Position numbers and translations under genes: made by a program. A stretch of DNA of 64,000 nucleotides from the NCBI GenBank assembly GCA_041905795.1, contig JAYRKL010000017.1:24317-88316 (forward strand). Direction: 5' to 3'. Each line of letters opens with the position of its first letter. Positions within the stretch are counted from its first letter, which is position 1. Of the stretch, positions 1 to 7,109 are shown one piece after another. Below the pieces are notes generated by a model. The model was not told the origin of the DNA and made no database searches. It saw nothing but the letters and a program-made list of their open reading frames with translations. The DNA is from SHVO01 sp041905795 (GTDB lineage: Bacteria; Pseudomonadota; Alphaproteobacteria; Rhodospirillales; Rhodospirillaceae).

Positions 1-2
1 AC

Positions 3-587
3 CACGCCACCCAGGTCGCGGTGTGGCCGAAAACCAACGAGGTGTTCATCTCCGACGGCTATGTCAACCGCCGCGTCATCGTCTTCGACGCCGACACCGG
101 CAAGTTCAAGCGCATGTGGGGCGCCTACGGCAACAAGCCCGACGACGCCGCGCCGCGCACCCGCACCGCCGAAGGGCCGGGGCCGCAGCAGTTCAACCTG
201 GTGCACGGCATCAAGATCGCCAACGACGGGCTGGTCTATGTCAACGACCGGCAGAACAACCGCATCCAGGTGTTCACCATCGACGGCAAGTTCGTGAAGG
301 AAGGCTTCGTCGCCCGCGACACCAAGCCCGTGGGCTTCGGCACCGCCTTCAGCTCCGCCTTCTCACCGGACCAGAAGTATATCTACGTCGCCGACACCCA
401 TAACTTCCGCGTCCACGTGCTCGCCCGCGACACCCTGACCGAAGTGCCGAATTCCGCCATCGGCCACCCCGGCACTTATCCGGGGCAGTTCGTCGGCCTG
501 CACATCATCGCCACGGACTCCAAAGGCAACCTCTACACCGCTGAGGGTACCGGCGCCCGCGTCCAGAAGTGGGTCTTGCAGCCCTAG
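3..587 (+). CDS. NHL-repeat beta-propeller protein, 5' truncated by the window edge
   Basis: The frame is open from the first bases, so the true start lies outside the window and only the C-terminal ~194 residues are present. The visible part shows NHL-type blades: 'VFISDGYVNRRVIVFD', then 'VYVNDRQNNRIQVFTIDGKFV', 'IYVADTHNFRVHVL' and 'NLYTAEGTGARVQKW'. Such six-bladed propellers are often annotated as 6-bladed beta-propeller or peptidyl-alpha-hydroxyglycine amidating lyase-like proteins and are usually exported. Neither a signal peptide nor a catalytic assignment can be checked here. The stop codon TAG lies inside the left arm of a hairpin belonging to the repeat that follows. Fold confident; function unknown. 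Confidence 0.85.
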   Translation, partial: HATQVAVWPKTNEVFISDGYVNRRVIVFDADTGKFKRMWGAYGNKPDDAAPRTRTAEGPGPQQFNLVHGIKIANDGLVYVNDRQNNRIQVFTIDGKFVKEGFVARDTKPVGFGTAFSSAFSPDQKYIYVADTHNFRVHVLARDTLTEVPNSAIGHPGTYPGQFVGLHIIATDSKGNLYTAEGTGARVQKWVLQP

Positions 588-668
588 ATCACGTTCCGTG
601 ATCTAGGTTTTGTTGGTCGCATCGTTGCCGCCAAAAACCGGGTTCCACTTTTTGGCACGATGCTCCTA
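583..668 (-). repeat. Intergenic hairpin repeat, copy A (minus orientation), plus a second hairpin
   Basis: Read on the minus strand this copy begins at the stop codon of the DUF1330 gene (TAG, 668-666) and forms a two-step stem: GCATCGT/ACGATGC (663-657 with 625-619) and CCAAAAA/TTTTTGG (655-649 with 637-631), around an 11-nt loop of form GTGG...CCGG, followed by GCGACCAACA. A separate perfect 11-bp hairpin (583-593 with 597-607, loop TTC) contains the stop codon of the upstream NHL gene. Copies B, C and D share the loop and tail, while their stem bases change in compensating fashion. It lies between two convergent genes, so a role in transcription termination is plausible. Confidence 0.85.
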
Positions 669-962
669 ACCCGGCGGCAGACCCTCGACGATCAGGATCT
701 TGGCATTGGACGCGCCGGCGCGTGCGTCCTTCGCTTTTGTGTATTCCGGCGAGGTGTACCAGGCCTTGGCCTGTGCGACGGTCGCGAATTCCAGGATCAC
801 GACGCGCGGCGGCGACCATGCGCCTTCCATGACGGTGGTGGCGCCGCCGCGGGTGAGGTACTTGCCGCCGTACTGGGCGATGCTGTCTTGCGCCAGCCGC
901 TTGTAGTCCTCGTATTTCACGGGGTCGGTCACTTCGATATCGGACACCACGTAAGCCGCCAT
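666..962 (-). CDS. DUF1330 family protein
   Basis: A 98-residue protein with the features of DUF1330, a dimeric alpha/beta-barrel (ferredoxin-like) family: 'AYVVSDIEVTDPVKYEDYK' at the N-terminus, 'GGKYLTRGG' in the middle, and 'RVVILEFATVAQAKAWYTSPEY' near the C-terminus. Full length matches the family. The start has a strong ribosome binding site (GGAGGGATCT before ATG). No biochemical role is established for the family. It faces the NHL gene convergently, and its stop codon is the first triplet of hairpin repeat A. Confidence 0.9.
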   Translation of the reverse strand: MAAYVVSDIEVTDPVKYEDYKRLAQDSIAQYGGKYLTRGGATTVMEGAWSPPRVVILEFATVAQAKAWYTSPEYTKAKDARAGASNAKILIVEGLPPG

Positions 963-1021
963 AGATCCCTCCAGCTGAAATGGCCGGCAGGATAGCCGGG
1001 GAGGAGCGCGGGCAGGGGTCT

Positions 1022-1063
1022 TTATTTTACCCGGATGTTATTGACGAATTATTTTATCCGGGT
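1022..1063. promoter_or_regulatory. Paired TTATTTTA(C/T)CCGG elements, candidate operator
   Basis: Two 15-bp elements, TTATTTTACCCGGAT (1022-1036) and TTATTTTATCCGGGT (1049-1063), stand 27 bp apart as direct repeats. Their inner halves ACCCGGAT (1029-1036) and ATCCGGGT (1056-1063) also form a perfect 8-bp inverted repeat. The second copy runs into the AT-rich string TATAAATA and ends 12 bp before the DUF2239 ATG. The stretch is strikingly AT-rich for its surroundings. The arrangement suggests a regulator site overlapping the promoter; the regulator is not known. Confidence 0.6.
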
Positions 1064-1075
1064 ATAAATAATGCC

Positions 1076-1624
1076 ATGGCCGATGACATTTCCTGCACCG
1101 CTTTCGCCGGTTCCCAGCGCATCGCCGGCGGCGCGCCCGCCGACGTGGCTTTGGCTCTCCGGCGGCACCTGGACTGGTATCCGGGCGCGGCGGTGCTGGT
1201 GTTCGACGACGCCACCGCCCAGCCCGTGGAGTTCGATCTGCGCGGCACGCCCGAGGATGTGGCGGCGCGGCTTAAGGCCCCGCCGCGGGGACGGGGACGT
1301 CCAAAACTGGGGGTGCAGGCGCGCGAGGTGACCTTGTTGCCGCGCCATTGGGACTGGCTGGCGGCGCAGCCCGGCGGCGCATCGGTGGCGCTGCGCAAGC
1401 TGGTGGATGCGGCGCGGGCCGCCAACGTCACCAAGGACCGCATCCGCAATGCTCAAGCAGCCGCGCACCGCTTCATGACGGCCATGGCGGGGAACACGCC
1501 GGGCTATGAGGAAGCGCTGCGCGCGCTCTATGCCGCAGATCGCGGCCGCTTCGACCGCATGACCGCCAACTGGCCCAAGGATGTGCGCGCCTATGCGCTG
1601 CACCTCGCAGCCGACGCCTTCTAG
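1076..1624 (+). CDS. DUF2239 family protein
   Basis: A 182-residue protein from the ATG at 1076 ('MADDISCTAFAGSQRIAGG'). It matches the DUF2239 pattern: 'VLVFDDATAQPVEFDLRG', then a basic 'RGRGRPKLGVQAREVTLLPRHWDWLAAQPGGASVALRKLVD' segment (central residues ~70-110) and a helical C-terminus. The basic RGRGRPKLG string followed by a helix resembles DNA-binding content, but the family function is unknown. An in-frame upstream start at 980 would add 32 poorly conserved residues and read through the candidate operator, so 1076 is preferred even though no clear Shine-Dalgarno precedes it. Its stop codon overlaps that of the convergent hydrolase gene (shared CTAG). Confidence 0.85.
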   Translation: MADDISCTAFAGSQRIAGGAPADVALALRRHLDWYPGAAVLVFDDATAQPVEFDLRGTPEDVAARLKAPPRGRGRPKLGVQAREVTLLPRHWDWLAAQPGGASVALRKLVDAARAANVTKDRIRNAQAAAHRFMTAMAGNTPGYEEALRALYAADRGRFDRMTANWPKDVRAYALHLAADAF

Positions 1625-2568
1625 AGCAGCTTGCCGTCCAGTTCCTGATAGACCCGGAAGATCGCCGCCGGCGCCTGGTTCTCGCGCTCGGTCCAATCGG
1701 TATAGGGCCCCCAATTGGCCTGCTGGACCGCAGGACAGTCCGTGGGCGATGGGCACGGCGCCTTGGCGTCATGCAGCCTTTTCGCTTCAGCGATCACGGC
1801 AGTCAGCGCCCGGCGAGAGGTTTCCAGTTCCGCCTTCATGGTCGGCGCATCGTCGACGAAGCCGTGGCCGGCGATATACCAGGTGGCGTCGATCTTCTGT
1901 GCGTTAGCCAGGGTCGCCAGCCATTCACTGGGATAGGCCGCGCGCATGGACGGGAACAGGCGGTGCACATAGGTCTCGCTCAGGAACAGCACCCGCGCGC
2001 CGGGCACATGCACCGCCAGATCGCCGCCGGTATGTGAGCGCCCCAGGTTGAGGATATTGATGACCGTGTTGCCCAGCTTGATCTCGCGTTTATCGGCGAC
2101 GGTCTCGGTGGGCGGGTTGGCGTTCTTGGCCAGCGCTTTCTGTGACGCTGGTGAAGAGACAAACACGACATTGGGGAACGCGGCTTTGAAAGCGGCGTTG
2201 CCGCCGGTGTGGTCGCCGTGCTCGGAGCAGACGACGACATACGTGATGGGCTGCGGCGTGATGCGGGCGATGGCGGCGACCAGCGCCTGGCCGTCGCGCT
2301 CGTTGCCCTGGCCGTCGGCCACCAGCACGCCCTGGTCGGTAACCACGATCAGGTCCACGGTAGTCTTGGTGCCCGCAGGTTCGATCCGGCGCAGCGCTTC
2401 AAAGGTATAGATATTGGGTTCGATCCGCTTGAGGCGCGGGAAGTCGGCCTGGGTCAGCCCGCGCTTGGTGGGGTCGCCGGTTTGCACGTTTTCTTCCCGG
2501 GGTGTCTCCGCGGCCAGGGCCGGGAGGCCGGCGGCTAAAAAGACGGCTAGGGATAAGGCCTTGAGCAT
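1621..2568 (-). CDS. Secreted metallo-beta-lactamase-fold hydrolase
   Basis: A 315-residue protein with an N-terminal signal peptide (residues 1-19, ending ALAAE) and an MBL fold. 'DLIVVTDQGVLVADGQ' precedes the metal motif 'CSEHGDHTGGN', with later ligand candidates in 'GRSHTGGDLAVHVPGARVLF' and 'WYIAGHGF'. The canonical HxHxDH motif here reads S-E-H-G-D-H, so the first metal-ligand His is replaced by Ser. Related exported proteins are annotated as MBL-fold hydrolases or quinoprotein relay-system hydrolases. A GAAGGAG ribosome binding site stands before the ATG at 2568. It is divergent from the DsbA-like gene and convergent with DUF2239. Confidence 0.85.
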   Translation of the reverse strand: MLKALSLAVFLAAGLPALAAETPREENVQTGDPTKRGLTQADFPRLKRIEPNIYTFEALRRIEPAGTKTTVDLIVVTDQGVLVADGQGNERDGQALVAAIARITPQPITYVVVCSEHGDHTGGNAAFKAAFPNVVFVSSPASQKALAKNANPPTETVADKREIKLGNTVINILNLGRSHTGGDLAVHVPGARVLFLSETYVHRLFPSMRAAYPSEWLATLANAQKIDATWYIAGHGFVDDAPTMKAELETSRRALTAVIAEAKRLHDAKAPCPSPTDCPAVQQANWGPYTDWTERENQAPAAIFRVYQELDGKLL

Positions 2569-2655
2569 GGGGCGCTCCTTCTCGGGGCCGTGAGTTTACA
2601 CCGGGGAAGCGCGATTTTATATTTTCGCCTGTCACAGGGACCTGGGAGGGACATC

Positions 2656-3354
2656 ATGAACACCGCTGCAAAATGGCTGAGCGCGCTCGGACTGGCCTTG
2701 GCGATTGTTGCGCCGGCGTCTTTGCCGGCCTGGGCCCAGAACGCCGATGCCGAAACCGTGAAGGCCCTCAACCAGGCGCTGCTGACCTATCAGGACCGCG
2801 CCGCCGACGCCGCGGTCGCCAACAAATCCGCGCAGCTGCTGAACGATCCCAATACCCCGGTGCTCGGCAATCCCAAGGGTGACGTGGCAGTGATCGAATT
2901 TTTCGACTACCAGTGCTCCTACTGCAAGGCGATCGAACCCAAGCTGGAAAAGCTGGTGAAGGACGACGCCAACGTCAAATTCATCATCAAGGAATTCCCG
3001 ATCCTGGGGCCGGTATCGGTGGTGGCGAGCAAGGCGGCGTTGGCTTCGGTGAAACAGGGCAAGTACGACGCCTATCACCGCGCCATGATGGCCTTCCGCG
3101 GCCAGCTCAAGGAAGAAAACGTCTTCGCCATGGCCAAGGACGTGGGGCTCGACGTCGAGCGCCTGAAGAAGGACATGGACGCGCCGGACGTCACCACGCA
3201 GATCATCGACAATATGAACCTCGCGCGCGCGCTCAAGATCTCGCTCACACCCGGCATGATCGTCGGGCCGCACATCCTGTCGGGCGTCTCGGTGATCACG
3301 TCCTCGGGGAAAATCGATTTCGAGAAGGCCGTCGCCGACGCCCGCGGCAGATAA
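2656..3354 (+). CDS. Exported DsbA-family thioredoxin-fold protein
   Basis: A 232-residue protein beginning at ATG 2656 behind GGGAGGG. Residues 1-27 are a Sec signal peptide (cleavage likely after AWA). The thioredoxin fold follows, with the active-site CSYC at residues 87-90 ('EFFDYQCSYCKAIEP'), a helical insertion, and the cis-proline loop 'SLTPGMIVG'. It resembles the Com1/ScsC-like DsbA branch, which oxidises or isomerises disulfides in the periplasm. An upstream in-frame start at 2590 would bury the signal peptide, so it is not chosen. No DsbB partner is seen in the window. Confidence 0.9.
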   Translation: MNTAAKWLSALGLALAIVAPASLPAWAQNADAETVKALNQALLTYQDRAADAAVANKSAQLLNDPNTPVLGNPKGDVAVIEFFDYQCSYCKAIEPKLEKLVKDDANVKFIIKEFPILGPVSVVASKAALASVKQGKYDAYHRAMMAFRGQLKEENVFAMAKDVGLDVERLKKDMDAPDVTTQIIDNMNLARALKISLTPGMIVGPHILSGVSVITSSGKIDFEKAVADARGR

Positions 3355-3581
3355 TGCCGGCAAACCTATTCATCGCGTTGGCAATGACATTCGCGGCAAC
3401 ATTCGTGCGATCGGCGCTGCAAGAAAATCGAAAGTCAGCTTAGCGAAAGCAAACTTTCCCTGCTGACTCATTGACTTCAGTTCTCCCGCAATCGAGCATC
3501 GATCGTGCTGCTTTCGCGTGCTCGGGATGTGTGCGCGCGCGAAGGCAGCGCTGATCGCTCAACACTTCGAAGGGGAACAAG

Positions 3582-3740
3582 ATGTCGGAAAAGAAATTCG
3601 AGCAGAGCCGCCGCGGACTGCTGAAGGGCGCGCTGATCGCGCTCGGCGCCAGCATCATCGTGCAGCCGAACGGCGGCGTGTACGCCGCCGAAGGCGACAC
3701 CGATAAGAAGAAAAAGAAGAAAAAGAAGAAGGCTGACTAA
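3582..3740 (+). CDS. Small Tat-signal protein with poly-lysine tail
   Basis: A 52-residue frame starting at ATG 3582 behind AAGGGGAACAAG. The N-terminus carries a twin-arginine leader: 'EQSRRGLLKG' (residues 7-16), hydrophobic 'ALIALGASIIV', then a possible cleavage site near 'VYAAEG'. After the leader only about 16 residues remain, of which nine consecutive ones are lysine (residues 42-50) before the terminal Ala-Asp. Codon use is mixed AAG/AAA within the lysine run. It ends about 47 bp before the start of the Cys-rich gene on the same strand, so co-transcription is likely. I do not recognise a family. It may be a precursor peptide, a small Tat cargo, or a carrier subunit. Confidence 0.6.
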   Translation: MSEKKFEQSRRGLLKGALIALGASIIVQPNGGVYAAEGDTDKKKKKKKKKAD

Positions 3741-3787
3741 CGACCACGGCAAAGCGCCCGCATCCGCAACGACCGGTTTTGCATGAG

Positions 3788-4888
3788 ATGACGGCGGAGT
3801 CCCTCCACGAGACCCTGCCGCCGCTGTATGCAAAGTGGGTGGACGATCTTCTCGGCGGCCCAATCCCCCGAGAGAGCCGTGCCACCTGCGGGTCCTGCGT
3901 CATGCGGGCGCCCCCCGCGCTCCCGCGCGGCGACCGCGGCACTTTTTTCGACCCGGTCATCAAGTGCTGCACCTACCTCCCGACGCTCTATAATTTTCTG
4001 GCTGGCCGCGTCCTTGCCGACGCGGCCCCCGCCGCGCGCGCCGGCCGCGAAACCGTTGAAGCGCGCATCGCGCGGGGGATCGGCGTCTCGCCCCTGGGCC
4101 TCATGCCCACGCCCACCTTTTCGCTGCTCTACGGCGCCAGCAAGCATTCCTTCGGCAAAGCCCGCGCGCTGAAGTGCCCGCACTATCTCGAGGACGGCGG
4201 ACGCTGCGGCGTCTGGGCCAACCGCGAGTCCACCTGTTCGACCTGGTTCTGCAAACACGCCAGGGGCAACACGGGTTACGCCTTCTGGCGCGAGGGCCTG
4301 CACCAGTTGCTGCAAGCCGTGGAGATCGACCTCGCGCGCTGGTGCCTCCTGGAGTTGGACGTCAGCCCGGGGATGCTGGCGGCGGCCATGGCCTCCAAGG
4401 CCTGGAAAGGCGACGCCGAAAGCGCCACCGGTGCCGCGCTCGACAACATTGCCGATCCGGACGTGCTCGCCAAGGCCTGGGCGGAATGGCGCGGGCGCGA
4501 GACGGAGTTCTACATCCGCTGCGCGGAACTAGTGAGCGGCCTTGCCTGGAACGATGTGCTGGCCATCTGCGGCCCGGACGCCCGGGCCCATGCCCGGGCC
4601 ACCCAGGCGGCCTACCGCAAACTGACCGGCGATGACGTTCCCGCGGCGCTCGCCGCCGGCTCCTTCGAGGTGGTGAGCCTGGGCCGCGACACCGTGCGGC
4701 TCAATACCTACAGCGAATATGATCCGATCGAGGTGCCGCGCGTGGTGCTCGACCTGCTGGCCAGGTTCGATGGCAGCCCCACCCGCGACGTGCTCGCCGC
4801 CATCGCCGCCGAGGAGGGGATCGAGATCGCCCCCGACCTCGTGCGCAAGATGGCGGACTTCGATCTCCTGATCGAAGCCAAAGGTTAG
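3788..4888 (+). CDS. Cys-rich (YkgJ-like) protein with PqqD-like C-terminal region
   Basis: A 366-residue cytoplasmic protein with no signal peptide. Cysteines at 34, 37, 60, 61, 130, 140, 150 and 155 (CGSC, KCC, KCPHYLEDGGRCG, STCSTWFC) suggest a metal or Fe-S centre of the YkgJ/zinc-iron-chelate type. The C-terminal ~70 residues (292-364), with 'LDLLARFDGSPTRDVLAAI' and 'VRKMADFDLLIE', resemble the winged-helix PqqD / RiPP-recognition fold in pattern; this is my reading, not a search result. Start 3788 was preferred over TTG 3779, but no good ribosome binding site marks either. It follows the Tat/poly-lysine small protein closely, which suggests a joint function. The stop codon is the first triplet of repeat B. 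Confidence 0.65.
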   Translation: MTAESLHETLPPLYAKWVDDLLGGPIPRESRATCGSCVMRAPPALPRGDRGTFFDPVIKCCTYLPTLYNFLAGRVLADAAPAARAGRETVEARIARGIGVSPLGLMPTPTFSLLYGASKHSFGKARALKCPHYLEDGGRCGVWANRESTCSTWFCKHARGNTGYAFWREGLHQLLQAVEIDLARWCLLELDVSPGMLAAAMASKAWKGDAESATGAALDNIADPDVLAKAWAEWRGRETEFYIRCAELVSGLAWNDVLAICGPDARAHARATQAAYRKLTGDDVPAALAAGSFEVVSLGRDTVRLNTYSEYDPIEVPRVVLDLLARFDGSPTRDVLAAIAAEEGIEIAPDLVRKMADFDLLIEAKG

Positions 4889-4992
4889 AGCATCGTGCGG
4901 AAAAGTGGATACCGGTTTTCCGCAGAAACGATGCGACCAAACAATACGTTAGAGTCTCGTGCGTGATTCTTAAATCACGCACGAGACTCTAA
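4886..4992 (+). repeat. Intergenic hairpin repeat, copy B, with a 20-bp perfect second hairpin
   Basis: It begins at the TAG stop of the Cys-rich gene. Stem: GCATCGT/ACGATGC (4890-4896 with 4928-4934) and GCGGAAAA/TTTTCCGC (4897-4904 with 4916-4923) around loop GTGGATACCGG; tail GCGACCAAACA. A second hairpin (4949-4968 with 4973-4992, loop CTTA) has a 20-bp perfect stem and contains the stop codon (4989-4991) of the convergent TonB receptor. It separates two convergent genes and could terminate transcription from both sides. Confidence 0.9.
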
Positions 4993-6929
4993 AAGTCGAC
5001 CGCCAGGCTAGTGGTGAACCGGCGCGGTTCGTTGGCTTCGTAGGAAATCTGCATGGCGTTGATGTCCCAGCCGAAGACATTGGTCAGGTTCTGGGCCTGG
5101 AAGCGCAAGGTCGCGGACTTGTCGAACAGCCGGAAGCGGTAGCGCGCGCCGGCGCTGAGAGTGGTGCGCGCCGGGATCACGGCGCGGTTGTCCAGGCTGG
5201 AGACGCGCGACGACAGGTTCTCGACCTGGAAATCGGTCGAGAAGCCCTGCCAGCTCTTGGGGCCGTATTCCATGTTGAGGCGGGTGACGCGCGGGATGCG
5301 CCCCACGGCTTTCTTGCCGATCACGCCGCGGGTGACGAGATCGCCGGCGATTTCCGCGTTCAGGAACACGGTGCCGGCCACGACCGTGAGCCCGTCGGCC
5401 AGCTTGCCGGCCAGGGACAGCTCCACGCCGCGGTGGCTCAGGTCGCCGACATTGGTGTAGAGGCCGACGCTGTTGAGGTTGAAATAGGGCTTCTTGATCT
5501 GGAACGCCGTGACCACGGCGTTCAGGTCGGGCGTGATGGTGTAGCGGATGCCGGCGTCCACCTGCGACGTGCGGCTGGCGGGCAGGGCCTCGCCGCGGTT
5601 GGTGGCGTTGTTGGGCGCTTCGCCGGATTCCTCGAGGCCGTTGGTGTAGCTGGCGAACAGCACGATCTTGCTGGTGACGTGCAACGCCATGGTGCCGTTG
5701 TAGAGCCAGGGCTTGTCCTTGATGACGTTGTCGGGCGTGTTGATCAGCGACAAGGTGCGGTGATACGAGGTTTTCTGCAGGCCGGCGCTGAACTCGGCCA
5801 CGCCCGCCCAGATGCCGTCATAGGCGACGCCGCCGGTGCCCTGGTTGACGCGGTCGGTGGTCTGGGGGCCGAACGTGAAGCTGCGGGCCGGCAGGGTCAC
5901 CGGCACGCCGATGGTGTACTTGCCCATGGCGGCGGTGCTGGCGCCGCCGAACACGCGTTTGACCACGCGGCCGCGGCCGGCGATGTGGATGGTGTGGCGG
6001 AAGTCGCCGAAGGTCCAGCTGCGCGAGGCGCGAATCTCGCCGGACACCGAGCCGAACTCCTGGGGCGGGAAGGCGACGATGGAATAGTCCGAAACGCCGT
6101 TGGGCTGCGTGTTGTTGAACAGGTTGCTGGACCAGAAGCCGCGCGTGACCAGCGAGCGGAACACGCCGGCGCGCACGGTCCAGTCCTCCACCAGGCCGAG
6201 GTTGCCGATCACGCCGAAGTTGGCGTCCTGGAAATTGTTGACCAGCCAGTGCTGCAGATAGAATTCGTGCCGGGGGATCTCCGGCGGCAGGAACGAGCCG
6301 GCGGTGTAGATGGTGGGCCGGCCGTTGTGATGGTGGGTGTACTTGCCGCTCCAGAACGGGATGATCTCGACTTGGTCCGAGGGCTCCCAATGTGCGCTGA
6401 GCCCGCCCGACCAATGGATCATGCGGCTGGCGTAGGGGCTGTCGTCGTGCATCCAGCCCAGGCCGACGCCGACACTGAGCTTGTCGGTCATGACCGGGAT
6501 CTGGGAGTCGGCTTCGACCCAGGTCTTGTCGTAGGGCCCGAAGCCGGTGAACAGACTCGTAACCAATGTGTCGCCGGGGATGCGCAGCTTGACGTCGGCA
6601 AGGCCGCTGGGCGCGGGGAAGGGATAGGACTGGGCCGACAGGCCGACGCGGATCGAGGAACTCGTCACGATGCGGTTGACGAAGATCTCCGAAGGGCCCG
6701 GCGCCTGGCGGTCGAAGTACAGTCCTTCGACGCGGACGTTGCCGGCCTGCACGGGATCGAAGCCGCGGACGTCGCGTGCGGTGTAGAGGCCGATGGACTC
6801 GTTGCCGACCGTGGTGCCGAACGCGTCCTTGGCCGAGGCCATCACGTTCTCGCCGGCGCGCTGGGCGTGCGCCGCGTTACAAAACGCCAGGCTGGCGAGC
6901 AGCGCCGGCGCCCAAAACCGAATATTCAA
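4989..6929 (-). CDS. TonB-dependent outer-membrane receptor
   Basis: About 646 residues from TTG 6929, which has AAGGGGG upstream and places a signal peptide ('ALLASLAFCNAAHA') at the N-terminus; a longer frame reaches ATG 7025 but would add 32 atypical residues. A plug domain follows ('FGTTVGNESIGLYTARDVRGFDP', 'RVEGLYFDRQ'), then a beta-barrel with repeated aromatic-ended strands. The C-terminus 'RRFTTSLAVDF' ends in Phe, as outer-membrane barrels do. Substrate unknown; these receptors import siderophores, cofactors or glycans using TonB. The 2OG-Fe(II) oxygenase next to it recalls PiuA/PiuC-type iron pairs, but no Fur box was recognised. Confidence 0.9.
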   Translation of the reverse strand: MNIRFWAPALLASLAFCNAAHAQRAGENVMASAKDAFGTTVGNESIGLYTARDVRGFDPVQAGNVRVEGLYFDRQAPGPSEIFVNRIVTSSSIRVGLSAQSYPFPAPSGLADVKLRIPGDTLVTSLFTGFGPYDKTWVEADSQIPVMTDKLSVGVGLGWMHDDSPYASRMIHWSGGLSAHWEPSDQVEIIPFWSGKYTHHHNGRPTIYTAGSFLPPEIPRHEFYLQHWLVNNFQDANFGVIGNLGLVEDWTVRAGVFRSLVTRGFWSSNLFNNTQPNGVSDYSIVAFPPQEFGSVSGEIRASRSWTFGDFRHTIHIAGRGRVVKRVFGGASTAAMGKYTIGVPVTLPARSFTFGPQTTDRVNQGTGGVAYDGIWAGVAEFSAGLQKTSYHRTLSLINTPDNVIKDKPWLYNGTMALHVTSKIVLFASYTNGLEESGEAPNNATNRGEALPASRTSQVDAGIRYTITPDLNAVVTAFQIKKPYFNLNSVGLYTNVGDLSHRGVELSLAGKLADGLTVVAGTVFLNAEIAGDLVTRGVIGKKAVGRIPRVTRLNMEYGPKSWQGFSTDFQVENLSSRVSSLDNRAVIPARTTLSAGARYRFRLFDKSATLRFQAQNLTNVFGWDINAMQISYEANEPRRFTTSLAVDF

Positions 6930-7109
6930 GCAACCCCCTTTTCCAGTCCCCACGCTGGGGAGCGGTCCTTCCCGGCAGCCTGTTTCGAAACGTCGAAATC
7001 CCCCAGCTGCCGCGAGCGGCGACAATGTAACATTCAGCTTGGCGATGGGAAACAGCGCGAGGACAGGTTCAGTGTTGTGTAACAGCCGCTGAAACCAATC
7101 TGAAAGGTA

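Noticed and set aside
5433..7082. 549-codon frame antisense to the TonB receptor
   Set aside because: Repetitive Val/Gly/Ala/Asp composition is the usual shadow of a GC-rich gene; no domain, no ribosome binding site.
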